Positions 1-7,245 of a stretch of 10,702 nt of DNA are shown here, piece after piece. Below the pieces are notes generated by a model, which worked only from the letters and a program-made list of their open reading frames with translations, was not told the origin of the DNA and made no database searches. This DNA comes from Baffinella frigidus (Eukaryota > Cryptophyceae > Cryptomonadales > Baffinellaceae). Position 1 is the first letter of the stretch. Every line of letters begins with the position of its first letter. The stretch covers positions 1,004,411 through 1,015,112 of the forward strand of contig MU646349.1 in NCBI GenBank assembly GCA_026770585.1, given 5' to 3'. The position numbers and the translations under genes were made by a program.

Positions 1-2
1 CG

Positions 3-665
3 GGGGGGGGAGACGCCACGGCCCGCCTCTGGCCGCTCGGGGCGTGGCGGGACGGGACGGACGTGGGGAGGAGAGTGGCGGCGCGGCACCAGGGGTCTGT
101 GCGCTGCATTTGTTTCTCGCCTGACGGGAGGAGGGTGTACAGCGCGGGGGACGACAGCACGGTGCGCGCGTGGAACGGGCGGAGCGGGGTGGAGCTGCTG
201 GTGTTGCAGGGGCCCCCGGCGGGGGTGACGCGGCTGGTGGTGAGCGAGGACGGCGCGATGTTGGTGGGCGCAGGCGCGCGCGGGGAGCCGGTGTGCTGGG
301 ACGCTGCGTCGGGCCTGCGCGAGGAGGGTGCGGACGTCTTGCGTCAGGCGGCAGCGCTGCTGACGCCGGGGGCAGCTGCATCAACCGCGGACGTGCGCGC
401 GTCGAGCGCGGCGTCAGCGGACCACAACGCGCTGCAGGACGGGAGCGTGTCGAACGCGCTGCAACACGCGGCGGGCGACTTCGTGGTGGCGGCCGACGGC
501 GTCATGGTGTTCTTCTTCGCCTCGCGCGATGCCCAGAAGGGCCCTGTCGCCTGCTACAAGGCCCCCGGGCGCGTCACGGCTGTGCGCTGTTTTGGTGCCC
601 GCGTGTGCGTTGGCTGTGAGGGCGGGGCGTTGTTGTTTCTCGAGGCTGGGTTCTGCGCTGAGTGA
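3..665 (+). CDS. WD40-repeat protein, C-terminal part (5' end outside window)
   Basis: The frame is open from base 3 to the TGA at 663-665 (220 residues), so it continues to the left and the GTG at 63 is not a start. Residues 4-10 (GDATARLW) close one WD repeat. Residues about 28-65 form a full repeat with FSPDGRRVYSAGDDSTVRAW, showing the usual D-x-x-V-x-x-W ending. Residues about 66-105 form a weaker repeat ending CWD, and residues about 188-215 (VTAVRCFG...ALLFLEA) look like the last blade. Residues 106-160 are Ala/Ser-rich, probably a loop. WD40 repeats form beta-propellers that scaffold protein complexes; a C-terminal propeller is also common in NACHT/NB-ARC-type signalling proteins, but nothing here identifies the N-terminal domain. 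The ending FLEAGFCAE then stop may be the true C-terminus; a GTGAAA donor at 662 leaves open a further exon. The coding part is very GC-rich compared with the downstream spacer. Confidence 0.8.
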   Translation, partial: GGGDATARLWPLGAWRDGTDVGRRVAARHQGSVRCICFSPDGRRVYSAGDDSTVRAWNGRSGVELLVLQGPPAGVTRLVVSEDGAMLVGAGARGEPVCWDAASGLREEGADVLRQAAALLTPGAAASTADVRASSAASADHNALQDGSVSNALQHAAGDFVVAADGVMVFFFASRDAQKGPVACYKAPGRVTAVRCFGARVCVGCEGGALLFLEAGFCAE

Positions 666-701
666 AAACCCTGTGTGGATCACGTCTACGCGGGCCTTGC
701 T

Positions 702-875
702 GCAGATCTAATCCCGCCAAGTATTCATAATGAATACGATTTTGGTGTATCTTAAGGGGTATAAATAAGACAGTCGTCTATCCAGACTTCATTTAGAGCC
801 TCAAGATACACCAAAATCGAATCGGAGATCCCCGAAATCGTATTCATTATGAATACTCGTCCGGATGAGATCTGC
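702..875. mobile_element. MITE-like inverted-repeat element with palindromic ends
   Basis: The arms at 720-742 and 835-857 are perfect 23-bp inverted repeats. Each contains a 17-bp palindrome (GTATTCAT, one central base, ATGAATAC). Inner arms TGGTGTATCTT and AAGATACACCA continue the pairing, and imperfect outer arms extend to GCAGATCT at 702-709 and its complement at 868-875. There is no coding capacity and no clear target-site duplication. It lies just 3' of the WD40 gene. Confidence 0.65.
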
Positions 876-1115
876 GTCTAGGGTTGCTTGCTGCCCTGGG
901 CGGTTGCACTTCACTTCACGGTTTTGGTTCTGCAGTTCATCGAGCCAAGGCTCGGTCAACCTTGGCATAGGTGGTACGCTGGGCGATCCCTCACACCTCC
1001 CTGAAGGAGATTGCCACATGCTGTGGCCGTGGCGAGTAACGAAGGCATTCGGCACCGATTCCAGCGACGCGATCACTCTGCCGATATGCACAGATCCCTG
1101 TGGTGGGCTGCTCCA
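876..1115. other. Spacer without recognisable gene
   Basis: No convincing coding region is seen; the short open frames on both strands have no recognisable motif. The only structure noted is a perfect small hairpin at 941-954 (CGAGCC, AA, GGCTCG). Confidence 0.5.
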
Positions 1116-1218
1116 ATCCCTTAAGTGCCCAGTAGGCTCATACGCCCTACCGTAGGGCCCTAGGACCTGCCTAGGACCTCCTGGCCCTCAAATTTGATGG
1201 CATGGGCACTTAAGGGAT
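1116..1218. mobile_element. Short inverted-repeat element (103 bp)
   Basis: Perfect 16-bp terminal inverted repeats, ATCCCTTAAGTGCCCA at 1116-1131 and its complement at 1203-1218, enclose a core with CCTAGGACC and GGGCCCTAGGACC motifs. These motifs resemble the core of the 121-bp MITE family at 1821, 8886 and 10274, but the ends are different. It is non-coding. Confidence 0.6.
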
Positions 1219-1378
1219 AGAAGCAAAGGACCACCCTCCCTCACCACATAGATGGGACGATGAAGATGTCCTCCACCGAAGAGGCATTCCTTGGTGATGT
1301 CTTAAGTCGTCCCCCCGAGCGCTGATTCTCTGGAAAAGGCAGCGGACATAGGTTCCCGCTCGGGTTCTCGCTCGGATC
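1219..1378. other. Spacer, nothing recognised
   Basis: No gene or RNA feature is visible. GCTCGG occurs in short clustered copies around 1355-1375. Confidence 0.4.
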
Positions 1379-1475
1379 AAATGCTTTCTATGCAGATCCT
1401 TTCTACGGAAGGGCGTGTCGTTGGGCCATGCTGGGAGAAATTAAAACCTTAAGGACCTCAAGGATCGGCATCTGT
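1379..1475 (-). repeat. Interspersed repeat R1, copy 1 (reverse orientation)
   Basis: The reverse complement of this stretch matches 5598-5700 closely, including a shared block CCCAACGACACGCCCTTCC, then AGAAAGGA...GCA.AGAAAGCATTT and, on the other side, AGGTCCTT.AGGTTTTAATTTC. The two copies are in opposite orientation and about 4.2 kb apart. No coding capacity or terminal repeats are visible, so the type of element is unknown. Confidence 0.7.
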
Positions 1476-1820
1476 ACGTGTCGATGGGTCTGGGCATATC
1501 TGGGCATATCCCCCATGAAGGCATAGCCGGAGTGACTTTACACAAGTCATGTCCTTTAGTGTCCACTTTAGACCGAGTGTCCTCGTTGCCTATCCCTATT
1601 TCGCTGGCGGGCTCCCCACTCAGGGCCCCACAGTGTGCTCCGCGGGTAGCAGGTGCAGTTAGAATCCATCCGGGAAATGCTCGTATGAGCGGCCGACACG
1701 GGGTACAGTAAGTGGCACAATGCGCAGCATGTGCGGCGCTGACGCTGGTTGTTCGGCAATAAATTATCAATCTCTCTGCTCCGCGGGCTTTCCGCTCACA
1801 GGGGTTTCCGCTTACAGGGA
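1476..1820. other. Spacer with a small tandem repeat and a fragment of palindrome family P
   Basis: TCTGGGCATA is repeated twice in tandem at 1490-1509. Bases 1527-1553 match a piece of the palindromic family found at 3415, 7987 and 9219 (CCGGAGTGACTTTACAC then AGTCA.GTCC). No gene is recognised. Confidence 0.5.
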
Positions 1821-1941
1821 TACAGGGGTACCTCGCTCATAAGAAACCGCCCCCCCCTAGGACCCTACAGTAGGACCATGCCTAGGGCCCTATGGTGGTC
1901 CTAGCGGGGGGGCGGTTTCTTGTGAGAAAGGTACCCCTGTA
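1821..1941 (+). mobile_element. 121-bp MITE, family M, copy 1
   Basis: The long inverted repeats begin TACAGGGGTACC and end GGTACCCCTGTA, each running through AAGAAACCGCCCCCCC into a C/G run. The core CCCTACAGTAGGACCATGCC...GGTGGTCC is shared with the copies at 8886-9006 and 10274-10394. The outermost TA on each side is probably the target-site duplication. It is 121 bp long, like those two copies, and non-coding. Sequence just outside repeats parts of the terminal motif (CTCGCTTACGAAA), suggesting earlier insertions nearby. Confidence 0.85.
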
Positions 1942-2556
1942 CCTCGCTTACGAAATCCCATAACTGTTGGGTACGGAACAGATTTGATCCTGCGTGATCT
2001 GTGTTTAGCACCAGAGGGTTGACAAAACGCAAGATTTAGTCGACCCGCTGGTACTAATTTGACACAAAGACTGACTGACCCGGTATCAAGGGTGTTGTTT
2101 ACCTCAACTGAAACACCTTGTTAGATATTCAGGAAGGACGGCTGTTTCCTGTCGCCTTTGTTTTATGTGTAAAATAGCATATCCACCCTTCGGCGTTGGA
2201 AGCCTTAAGATCGCCCACTAAAGGCTGGCTGTTTACCCACTTACACAGTTGAGGTTCCTAAAAGAAAAGTTCTTATCTGGACGAGACCTGTAACTTTGCC
2301 ATAGTAACCAGAACTGTTTAAGTGGGGGGGATAAACATGGTCTAGGCCAAATCGGACGCTTCAGCACCCTCGGTTTTGTAATAAGAGCGGGTTCAGGAGA
2401 AAATCTGGGCTGGGAAAAAAATGCCGTGGTGAGATACAATTCCTGACCTGCTGACAGTTTGACCAGTTTGGTGAACAGTTTTTTCTTCGAGGCTAAGTTG
2501 ACGGGTTTGGGGTAACGCCGTCACGACGTCAACTGTTGAAGGGTACAATGTGTTTT
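1942..2556. other. Spacer, AT-richer, no gene recognised
   Basis: No long open frame or conserved motif is seen. Small inverted repeats occur: CAGGAA...TTCCTG around 2131-2151, and AGTTGACG at 2496-2503 paired with CGTCAACT at 2527-2534. It may be remains of an old transposon, but no terminal repeats were found. Confidence 0.4.
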
Positions 2557-2708
2557 ATTTCATCATGTGTGTCGATGACCCTCAACCCGAAAACCTGAAC
2601 CCTGAACCCAGAAACCCCAACACTCAACCTTAAACCCCAAACTCCAAACCTTGCACCATCAAGGCCAAACCCTCAACCATAAACCATTTCATCAGGTGTG
2701 TCGATGAC
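2557..2708 (+). repeat. 23-bp direct repeats flanking a C-rich telomere-like tract
   Basis: ATTTCATCA(T/G)GTGTGTCGATGAC occurs at 2557-2579 and 2686-2708, identical at 22 of 23 positions. Between them lie degenerate CCCTGAACCC, CCCTCAACC and CCTTAAACC units. The second copy sits in the loop of a perfect 10-bp inverted repeat (CCATAAACCA at 2677-2686, TGGTTTATGG at 2711-2720). Confidence 0.75.
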
Positions 2709-3205
2709 GTTGGTTTATGGAGTAGGGTTTAGGGTGCTGGATTTTGGGTTTGGGTTTGGGTTCAGGGGAAAGGGTGTTGAGGTTGGGTTGAGGGTTTAGT
2801 GCCCAACTAGTGTTCAGTGTTGAGAGTTTAGAGCGCAAAGTGCATTGTTTAAAGTTTTTGGTTTTGTGTAGGGTTTAGGTTTCAGGTTGTGTAGGGTTTA
2901 GGTTTCAGGTTTCTGGGTTCATGGTTCAGAATTCAGGATTGAGGGTTCAGGCTTTGGGGTTCAGGGGTTATAGGTTTCTAAAGGACAGGTTTCAAGAACC
3001 AGGGTTGAGGGTCAAGGCTTGAGGGGCGAGGGTTGAGGGTTGAGGGTTGCAGGGTGCAGGGTTAAGGGTTGAGGGTGCAGGGTTAAGGGTTGCAGGGTGC
3101 AGGGTTAAGGGTTGAGGGTGCAGGGTTAAGGGTTGCAGGGTGCAGGGTTAAGGGTTGAGGGTGCAGGGTTAAGGGTTGAGGGTTGAGGGTTGAGGGTTTA
3201 GGTAC
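2709..3205 (+). repeat. Degenerate telomere-like G-rich tract with 43-bp minisatellite
   Basis: The stretch is made of GGGTTTA, GGGTTGA, GGGTTAA, GGGTGCA and similar 6-8 base units, resembling the TTTAGGG telomere repeat of plants and many algae. Inside it, 3044-3172 holds three identical copies of a 43-bp unit (GGGTTGCA, GGGTGCA, GGGTTAA, GGGTTGA, GGGTGCA, GGGTTAA). The G-rich strand is the plus strand here, while in 2580-2685 the plus strand is C-rich. Confidence 0.85.
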
Positions 3206-3414
3206 CACTAGACCCTAGCCCCGAATTGAGAAAAGCGTGAGATAGGCCCGCTTCGGGTAGGTGGGCCCTTGACTGTGTCTTGCGGAGCTGCCCCTTACTA
3301 ACTGGTGTGTTGCTCCAGGACGCATCGGCACTAACCCAGGACGAACCAGTATTAAACGTTGCTCCCTTTTTGGGAACTGTGGCTGAGAAGTAACAATGCA
3401 AGGACCGGTTTCTG
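3206..3414. other. Spacer, no gene recognised
   Basis: No long or conserved open frame is visible on either strand. ACTGGT around 3300 and ACCAGT around 3347 form only a weak inverted repeat. Confidence 0.35.
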
Positions 3415-3530
3415 GACGGGCCTTCTGGAGATACTACCCCGTGTTCTTCTATATCTCCTTATAGTGGACGTGACTGTACAAAGTCACTCCGGTCATCCTA
3501 CACGGGGTAGTATCCCGAGAGGCCCGCCTC
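3415..3530 (-). mobile_element. Palindromic element family P, copy 1
   Basis: GATACTACCCCGTGT at 3430-3444 pairs perfectly with 3500-3514, and the outer arms (CGGGCCTTCT... and its imperfect complement GAGGCCCG) extend the stem. The centre has GTGACT...AGTCAC around TGTACA. The reverse complement of 3462-3514 matches 7987-8050; related pieces lie at 1527 and 9219. It is non-coding, and its length and ends suit a MITE or foldback element. Confidence 0.65.
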
Positions 3531-3915
3531 GGGGGGAAAGGGCTCCAAGGTCGGGCCATTAGATCGACTGTATTCGGAGAAAGGCCCGACACGTAATGTA
3601 AGGAATCCTGTCAGTAGACCATTGCAGATTGGAGCACGTGTCGTGCCTTCACAACCAACGAAAGCTGCCAATCAGTTTTCAAATCCCTGATTTGGGGGAT
3701 GGCTGGGGGCAACAGATTCCCAGCCCCGCCGCGGATCGCAGCCAGCCAGGATCGCAGCCAGCCAAGGCCAGCATTCGTCCCCCCCCCCCTGACGTCGCAC
3801 CGCACAGCCGCTCATTCCGTGGGCTGGCGAGACCCCTTGCTGATGCCCATAGAGGGGGAAAACAAGGTTTACTAAATTGTTAAACACGACCACTGTACGC
3901 CAGGTGGACAGGTGC
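3531..3915. other. Spacer with a small tandem duplication
   Basis: A 16-bp unit GGATCGCAGCCAGCCA is repeated perfectly at 3733-3748 and 3749-3764. GTCGGGCC at 3550-3557 is complementary to GGCCCGAC at 3583-3590. No gene is recognised. Confidence 0.45.
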
Positions 3916-4233
3916 CTCGGGCTTGTGATGGTGGGATGCGGCAGGTTTTCGGGAGCGGCGTGGCTTGGGACGGGCCGATCGAGACATCTGATGGCTCCCC
4001 GGGCGCGCAGATACACGGCGAGGCAGAGCGGCTCAGCGGAGAGGCGCGCGGGCGGCGGGGCTGCTCGGAATCAGCTGAAATGGCTCGGGCTTGTGATGGT
4101 GGGATGCGGCAGGTTTTCGGGAGCGGCGTGGCTTGGGACGGGCCGATCGAGACATCTGATGGCTCCCCGGGCGCGCAGATACACAGCGAGGCAGATGCGC
4201 GGCTCAGCGGGGCGGCGCGCGGGCGGCGGGGCT
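3916..4233 (+). repeat. 168-bp-period tandem duplication, two near-identical GC-rich copies
   Basis: 3916-4062 and 4084-4233 are nearly identical. I count three substitutions and one 3-nt insertion (ATGCGC for AGC near 4195), all in the last third. The period, 168, is a multiple of three, and the array is open in two plus-strand frames (3877-4266 and 3912-4256), so two overlapping readings keep frame across the duplication. Neither product shows a known motif and both are Arg/Gly-rich, as any GC-rich DNA would give. I treat it as a recent duplication of uncertain coding status. Confidence 0.8.
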
Positions 4234-4278
4234 ACCGGATCTGGTGCTGCAAATAATTTGATGTGAAACACGTGCCGC

Positions 4279-4374
4279 GTTGGGACTGACGCAGTGGGGC
4301 TGACGCGTTGGGGCTGACGCGTTGGGACTGACCAATGAAGGTGACGCGTGCGGGCTGACGCGGTGGGACCGATC
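4279..4374 (+). repeat. 14-bp CTGACGC minisatellite
   Basis: About seven units of 13-14 bp follow the pattern GTTGGG(A/G)CTGACGC: 4279-4292, 4293-4306, 4307-4320, 4321-4334, 4335-4347, 4348-4361 and a degraded 4362-4374. The CTGAC pentamer is the most conserved part. The same pentamer recurs in intronic repeats of the downstream gene. Confidence 0.8.
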
Positions 4375-4454
4375 TGTGCGGGATGGCGAGCCCACACGAT
4401 CTTCCTTGACTAACCCGTCACATTTCCCCAAGAGGACCGCTCGGCGGGGAATGA

Positions 4455-4612
4455 CACGCGTGGATGTTGACGCGCGTGGGTGCTGACGTGTGTGACGTAT
4501 GAGGGTGCTAACGGGGGTGGTGGTTGACGCGCCTGAGTGCTGTTGCGCGTGAATGCTAATGTGGGTGAGTGTTGCTGCGGTGCTAACGCGGGCCGGTGCC
4601 AGCCCGCGTTAG
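4455..4612 (+). repeat. Degenerate TG(C/T)TGACGCG repeat ending in an 11-bp hairpin
   Basis: Loose units such as GCGTGGGTGCTGACG, GTGCTAACG and TGGTTGACGCG run to about 4590. The end forms a perfect stem, CTAACGCGGGC at 4583-4593 with GCCCGCGTTAG at 4602-4612 and an 8-nt loop. It is related in sequence to the minisatellite at 4279. Confidence 0.65.
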
Positions 4613-4975
4613 ATGTGTGACTTGCCCCTAACCCCTAACCCCTGAATAGGTCACCTTAAAGTTATTTAAATAACGACCCTCAAGGGGGTCCAAAGTACAA
4701 CCGCCGCCCAAAACCCTACATCAGGTGAGACGAACAGCCGACAATCATGAACCGACGATAGAGCGAGCTGAACCTTGCAGGCCAAGGTTCCTTAAGCCAC
4801 ACATGCATACATGCAGACGACTCAGAAGGTCCACAGGACCTTATGCCATGCCCCACCAAGTGCCTCTCTGGAATGTCAAACCCATGAGAGGTGGAGGCAT
4901 GAGTCTTGGAAGGTCAAATGTGGTATAACCATCGCGGAATAGCCACGGGGTAAATTCAACCACATACAGCCGGAT
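4613..4975. other. Spacer with a short telomere-like patch
   Basis: CCCCTAACCCCTAACCCCT at 4625-4643 is a small telomere-like patch. A frame open at 4725-4928 has no motif and is not supported as a gene. Confidence 0.4.
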
Positions 4976-5058
4976 GGAGGAGTCGGCTCCCTGAAGGAAC
5001 CGACCCGAGCTGGATTGGCTAACCGATCGGATGATCGGCTAACCAATCCAACTCCTCC
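4976..5058. repeat. Nested inverted-repeat cluster
   Basis: An outer pair, GGAGGAGT at 4976-4983 and ACTCCTCC at 5051-5058, encloses two smaller hairpins: GTCGGCTCC...GGAACCGAC (about 4982-5004, 8 of 9 pairs) and a 17-bp stem at 5012-5028 with 5033-5049 (15 of 17 pairs, 4-nt loop). Together they could fold into a three-way structure. Confidence 0.6.
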
Positions 5059-5087
5059 CCTTTTCAAGAACCCGACCCCGCCCGGAA

Positions 5088-5147
5088 TGATAGGTCTATA
5101 TCGATGAGACCAGACTGTTAAGTCTGTCAAAACTCGTGGACCTATCA
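5088..5147. repeat. Stem-loop with inner hairpin
   Basis: TGATAGGTC at 5088-5096 pairs perfectly with GACCTATCA at 5139-5147. Inside, CAGAC TGTTAA GTCTG forms a second small hairpin near 5111-5126. It does not have the conserved loop positions of a tRNA. Confidence 0.5.
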
Positions 5148-5418
5148 AACCTCTCCTTCGTCGCCGTCGTTACTTCATCCGCGCCAATCTTCGGGGAGCA
5201 TCCCTCGGAGACAGACTGAGCGGGGTATAAAATGGACCGATCATAGTCTGGTAATGGCACGGGTTAGGCAATAACGGCGAACCCTCTTTAATAAATTCAG
5301 TAATCAGTAATCGGTGGGACGAGACGTGAGGGCTCTAGCAGCCCAGAACCACCCAGAGGGTGGGTGGAGAAAGAACATCTCATCCACTAGAACGTCATAG
5401 ACACAATTTCATAGTTTT
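5148..5418. other. Spacer, no gene recognised
   Basis: TATAAAA near 5226 resembles a TATA box, but no gene follows it closely. AATCAGTAATCGG around 5303 contains a short repeated motif. Confidence 0.3.
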
Positions 5419-5598
5419 CGACGCCTTCGTCTAGCAAAAATGGCTCCAAGCCCTGGTACAAATTTTGTACCAAACATTGGGACACGACCCTAAAATGAAC
5501 CTAATGGACATTTAAACCACTCATGGCCGTGTCCATGGTCTTGTCCCATACAAAATTTGTACGAGGCTTGGACCCGTGTTTGCTAGACGAAGGCGTCG
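5419..5598. mobile_element. 180-bp MITE-like element with long terminal inverted repeats
   Basis: GACGCCTTCGTCTAGCAAA at 5420-5438 pairs perfectly with 5579-5597. The pairing continues, with mismatches, through TCCAAGCC and a palindromic GTACAAA.TTTGTAC block, giving arms of about 55 bp. The interior is non-coding. No clear target-site duplication is visible. The right end abuts repeat R1 (5598-5700). Confidence 0.8.
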
Positions 5599-5700
5599 TC
5601 CTTTAGGTCCTTTAGGTTTTAATTTCGCCCAACATAGCCCAACGACACGCCCTTCCTTAGAAAGGACTGCAGAGAAAGCATTTTTGCTTTCGGATCGCGT
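5598..5700 (+). repeat. Interspersed repeat R1, copy 2
   Basis: It matches the reverse complement of 1379-1475, with the same CCCAACGACACGCCCTTCC block. This copy has extra bases around TTTTTGCTTTCGGATCGCG. Its left border coincides with the right end of the element at 5419-5598. Confidence 0.7.
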
Positions 5701-6142
5701 TTAGCTCTCCAGTGCAGAGGCTCGTGAAGAGGGGATACAGGGCGGCTCTGTTGGGGTGTGTGAAGGTCCCAAAGAGGAACGCGCTCTCTCAAGGGTCCTT
5801 TTAAGGGTAAGCTCCACTTGTTTGCGGCTCGATCCGTTCCAAAATCCTCTGCGAAAATAAAAGAAATAAAGGCTATTTACGGAAATATATAAATTTTGGG
5901 GCCCACGGCTAAAAGTTTGTAAATTTAGTACCAGGGTTGGGTGATAATAAGCGCCCCTAAGAGCTTCTTTTTCCTTAGCTGCGGCCGAATTTCTCCCAAA
6001 GTCAATTTGAACCCTGCGTCGACATCGTAAGTCAATTTGTATCACAACTTTTCCGTAAACACTCGTGGTTCAAATGGAGGCTGTGGATTGAGCCATTTCC
6101 CCCAGCCATACGTTCGAAATTGAATGTGCCCCCCCCCCCAAA
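5701..6142 (+). promoter_or_regulatory. AT-richer region upstream of the zinc-finger gene; possible promoter
   Basis: No gene is recognised. The segment is locally AT-rich, with AATATATAAATTTT at about 5884-5897, a possible TATA-like element 250 bp before the tentative start at 6143. AAGTCAATTTG occurs twice, 30 bp apart (about 5999 and 6029). A run of 13 C lies at 6129-6141. The promoter role is inference only. Confidence 0.25.
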
Positions 6143-6190
6143 ATGGTGAAGCTCCAGACTCGATTTCACCCACCTCGAAGAGCTTCGAGG
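6143..6190 (+). CDS. Tentative first coding exon of the CCCH zinc-finger gene
   Basis: The ATG at 6143 has a favourable context (AAAATGG). The 16 codons (MVKLQTRFHPPRRASR) end at AGG followed by a textbook donor GTGAGT at 6191. The exon ends in phase 0, and the acceptor TTCCAG ending at 6395 opens phase 0 in the frame of the next exon (HLHDLVTHRKEADF). The end of the exon lies in a small hairpin (CCTCGAAG...CTTCGAGG, 6173-6190), which could occur by chance. There is no independent evidence that it is expressed; the gene could instead start at ATG 6585. Confidence 0.4.
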
Positions 6191-6395
6191 GTGAGTCAGC
6201 ATCTCGGGAAAGGCTCGGCCGATAATCCTCCAAAGCACCACCCAAAATCCTCCTTGTCACCACTCGCGGCACGCTCCTCTGGTGTGTGCGGCCTCACCCC
6301 AGCGCCAGCGCCCGTGCTTTGTCGCCACACCCAACGGCCCCAGGACATGCGCTTGACTCGTGCCGCTTGCGGTGGAATGGGATCCCGGGTTCCAG

Positions 6396-6994
6396 CACCT
6401 GCACGATCTCGTGACTCACAGAAAGGAGGCTGATTTTGTTGCGTTGTGGAAAAGGGAGCGCGGCGCGGCGGCGGCGGGCATTGCGGAGATGGCGCAGTGT
6501 GCTGACAGGACGCTTCATTTGGCAGGTCCCAACGCGCCTTCCAGTCCCCGGCCTTGGCCCTCAGCCAGGCGAGGACTAGGCGCAATGGATGCAGCGACGC
6601 TTGCAGCGCGCATGCAGGGGTGGTCACCGTTCGACTCCTCGCCGCCACCGCAGCCGGAGGGGGATGCTCCATCGCCCACGATGAACATCCCTCGGGGCGA
6701 CCGCATGTCGCCCGTCAAGATAATGAACGGCTCTCCAGCTCGGGACGTGAAGATGCCCATCGGCCCTCCGATGAATCACAAATCTGACTACATGAACGGC
6801 GGATCGCCCAACAGCCACCACAACGGCAACATGCATCCCATCGGACGCATGGGACAGCGCGGCGGCCATGGCCCTCCGATGATGGCCTCAGGAATGTTCG
6901 GGCTGGAGTCGGGCGTTGGCGGCCCTCCGCTCGTGAACCCTGGGCCGGGGGGGCACTTCGGCCCGAGCATCTCTCCCTTCGACAGCCAGCTCGG
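6396..6994 (+). CDS. Met/Gly/Pro-rich exon of the CCCH zinc-finger protein
   Basis: The frame is open from the stop at 6354-6356 to past the donor GTGCAC at 6995. The first part (HLHDLVTHRKEADF...AEMAQCADRTLHLAG) may be coding. From the ATG at 6585 (GCGCAATGG, good context) the product is low-complexity: MDAATLAARMQGWSPF, then repeated Met, Pro, Gly and Asn with MNIPRGDRMSP, PIGPPMNHKSDYMNGG and HFGPSISPFDSQLG. This composition is typical of disordered parts of RNA-binding proteins. An alternative acceptor, CTTCATTTGGCAG ending at 6525 with a CTGAC branch motif at 6502-6506, would start the exon at 6526 in the same frame. The exon leaves two bases (GG) to be completed by the next exon. The frame reads into a stop at 7005-7007 if not spliced. 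Confidence 0.65.
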
Positions 6995-7245
6995 GTGCAC
7001 GCCCTGACCCGTTCACACCCTCCACCCCGCTGCCCGTCCGCCACCCCCCACCAACCTGAGAGCGCGGTTGCACCCCAGCCTGCCCCGGATCCTGCAACCT
7101 CCGTGCTTGGCCCATCTATCTCTTCGCACTGACAAGCCGCTGGCTTCACACCCAGCCACCTCCTCCCGCCCTGCACTCTGACATCACAGAAGGCTTTTCA
7201 TCGCCGACGCGCTCTGGTTCTCAAACGACACCCTCCCCTCGGCAG
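6995..7245 (+). other. Intron (251 bp)
   Basis: Donor GTGCAC, acceptor CCCTCGGCAG. It is C/T-rich with CTGAC motifs at 7003-7007, about 7127 and about 7170. Its removal joins GG to G and restores an open frame with no stop. Confidence 0.65.

Noticed and set aside
170-619. Second plus-strand frame inside the WD40 gene
   Set aside because: Arg/Gly/Ala-rich reading of a GC-rich gene in the wrong frame; the other frame shows clear WD40 repeats.
865-1155. Overlapping open frames on both strands (96 codons each)
   Set aside because: No motif or splice context; one end runs into the inverted-repeat element at 1116-1218.
4279-4612. CRISPR array
   Set aside because: Units are 14-18 bp, contiguous and without unique spacers, so this is a minisatellite.
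5088-5147. Possible tRNA gene
   Set aside because: The stem-loop is 60 bp with only two stems and lacks T-loop (TTCRANY) and anticodon-arm features.
6196-6672. Minus-strand open frame of 158 codons
   Set aside because: It lies antisense to the proposed exon at 6396-6994 and has low-complexity Pro/Arg/Ala composition typical of the reverse of GC-rich coding DNA.
6715-7176. Minus-strand open frame of 153 codons
   Set aside because: Antisense shadow of the Met/Gly/Pro exon and a C-rich intron; no motif.
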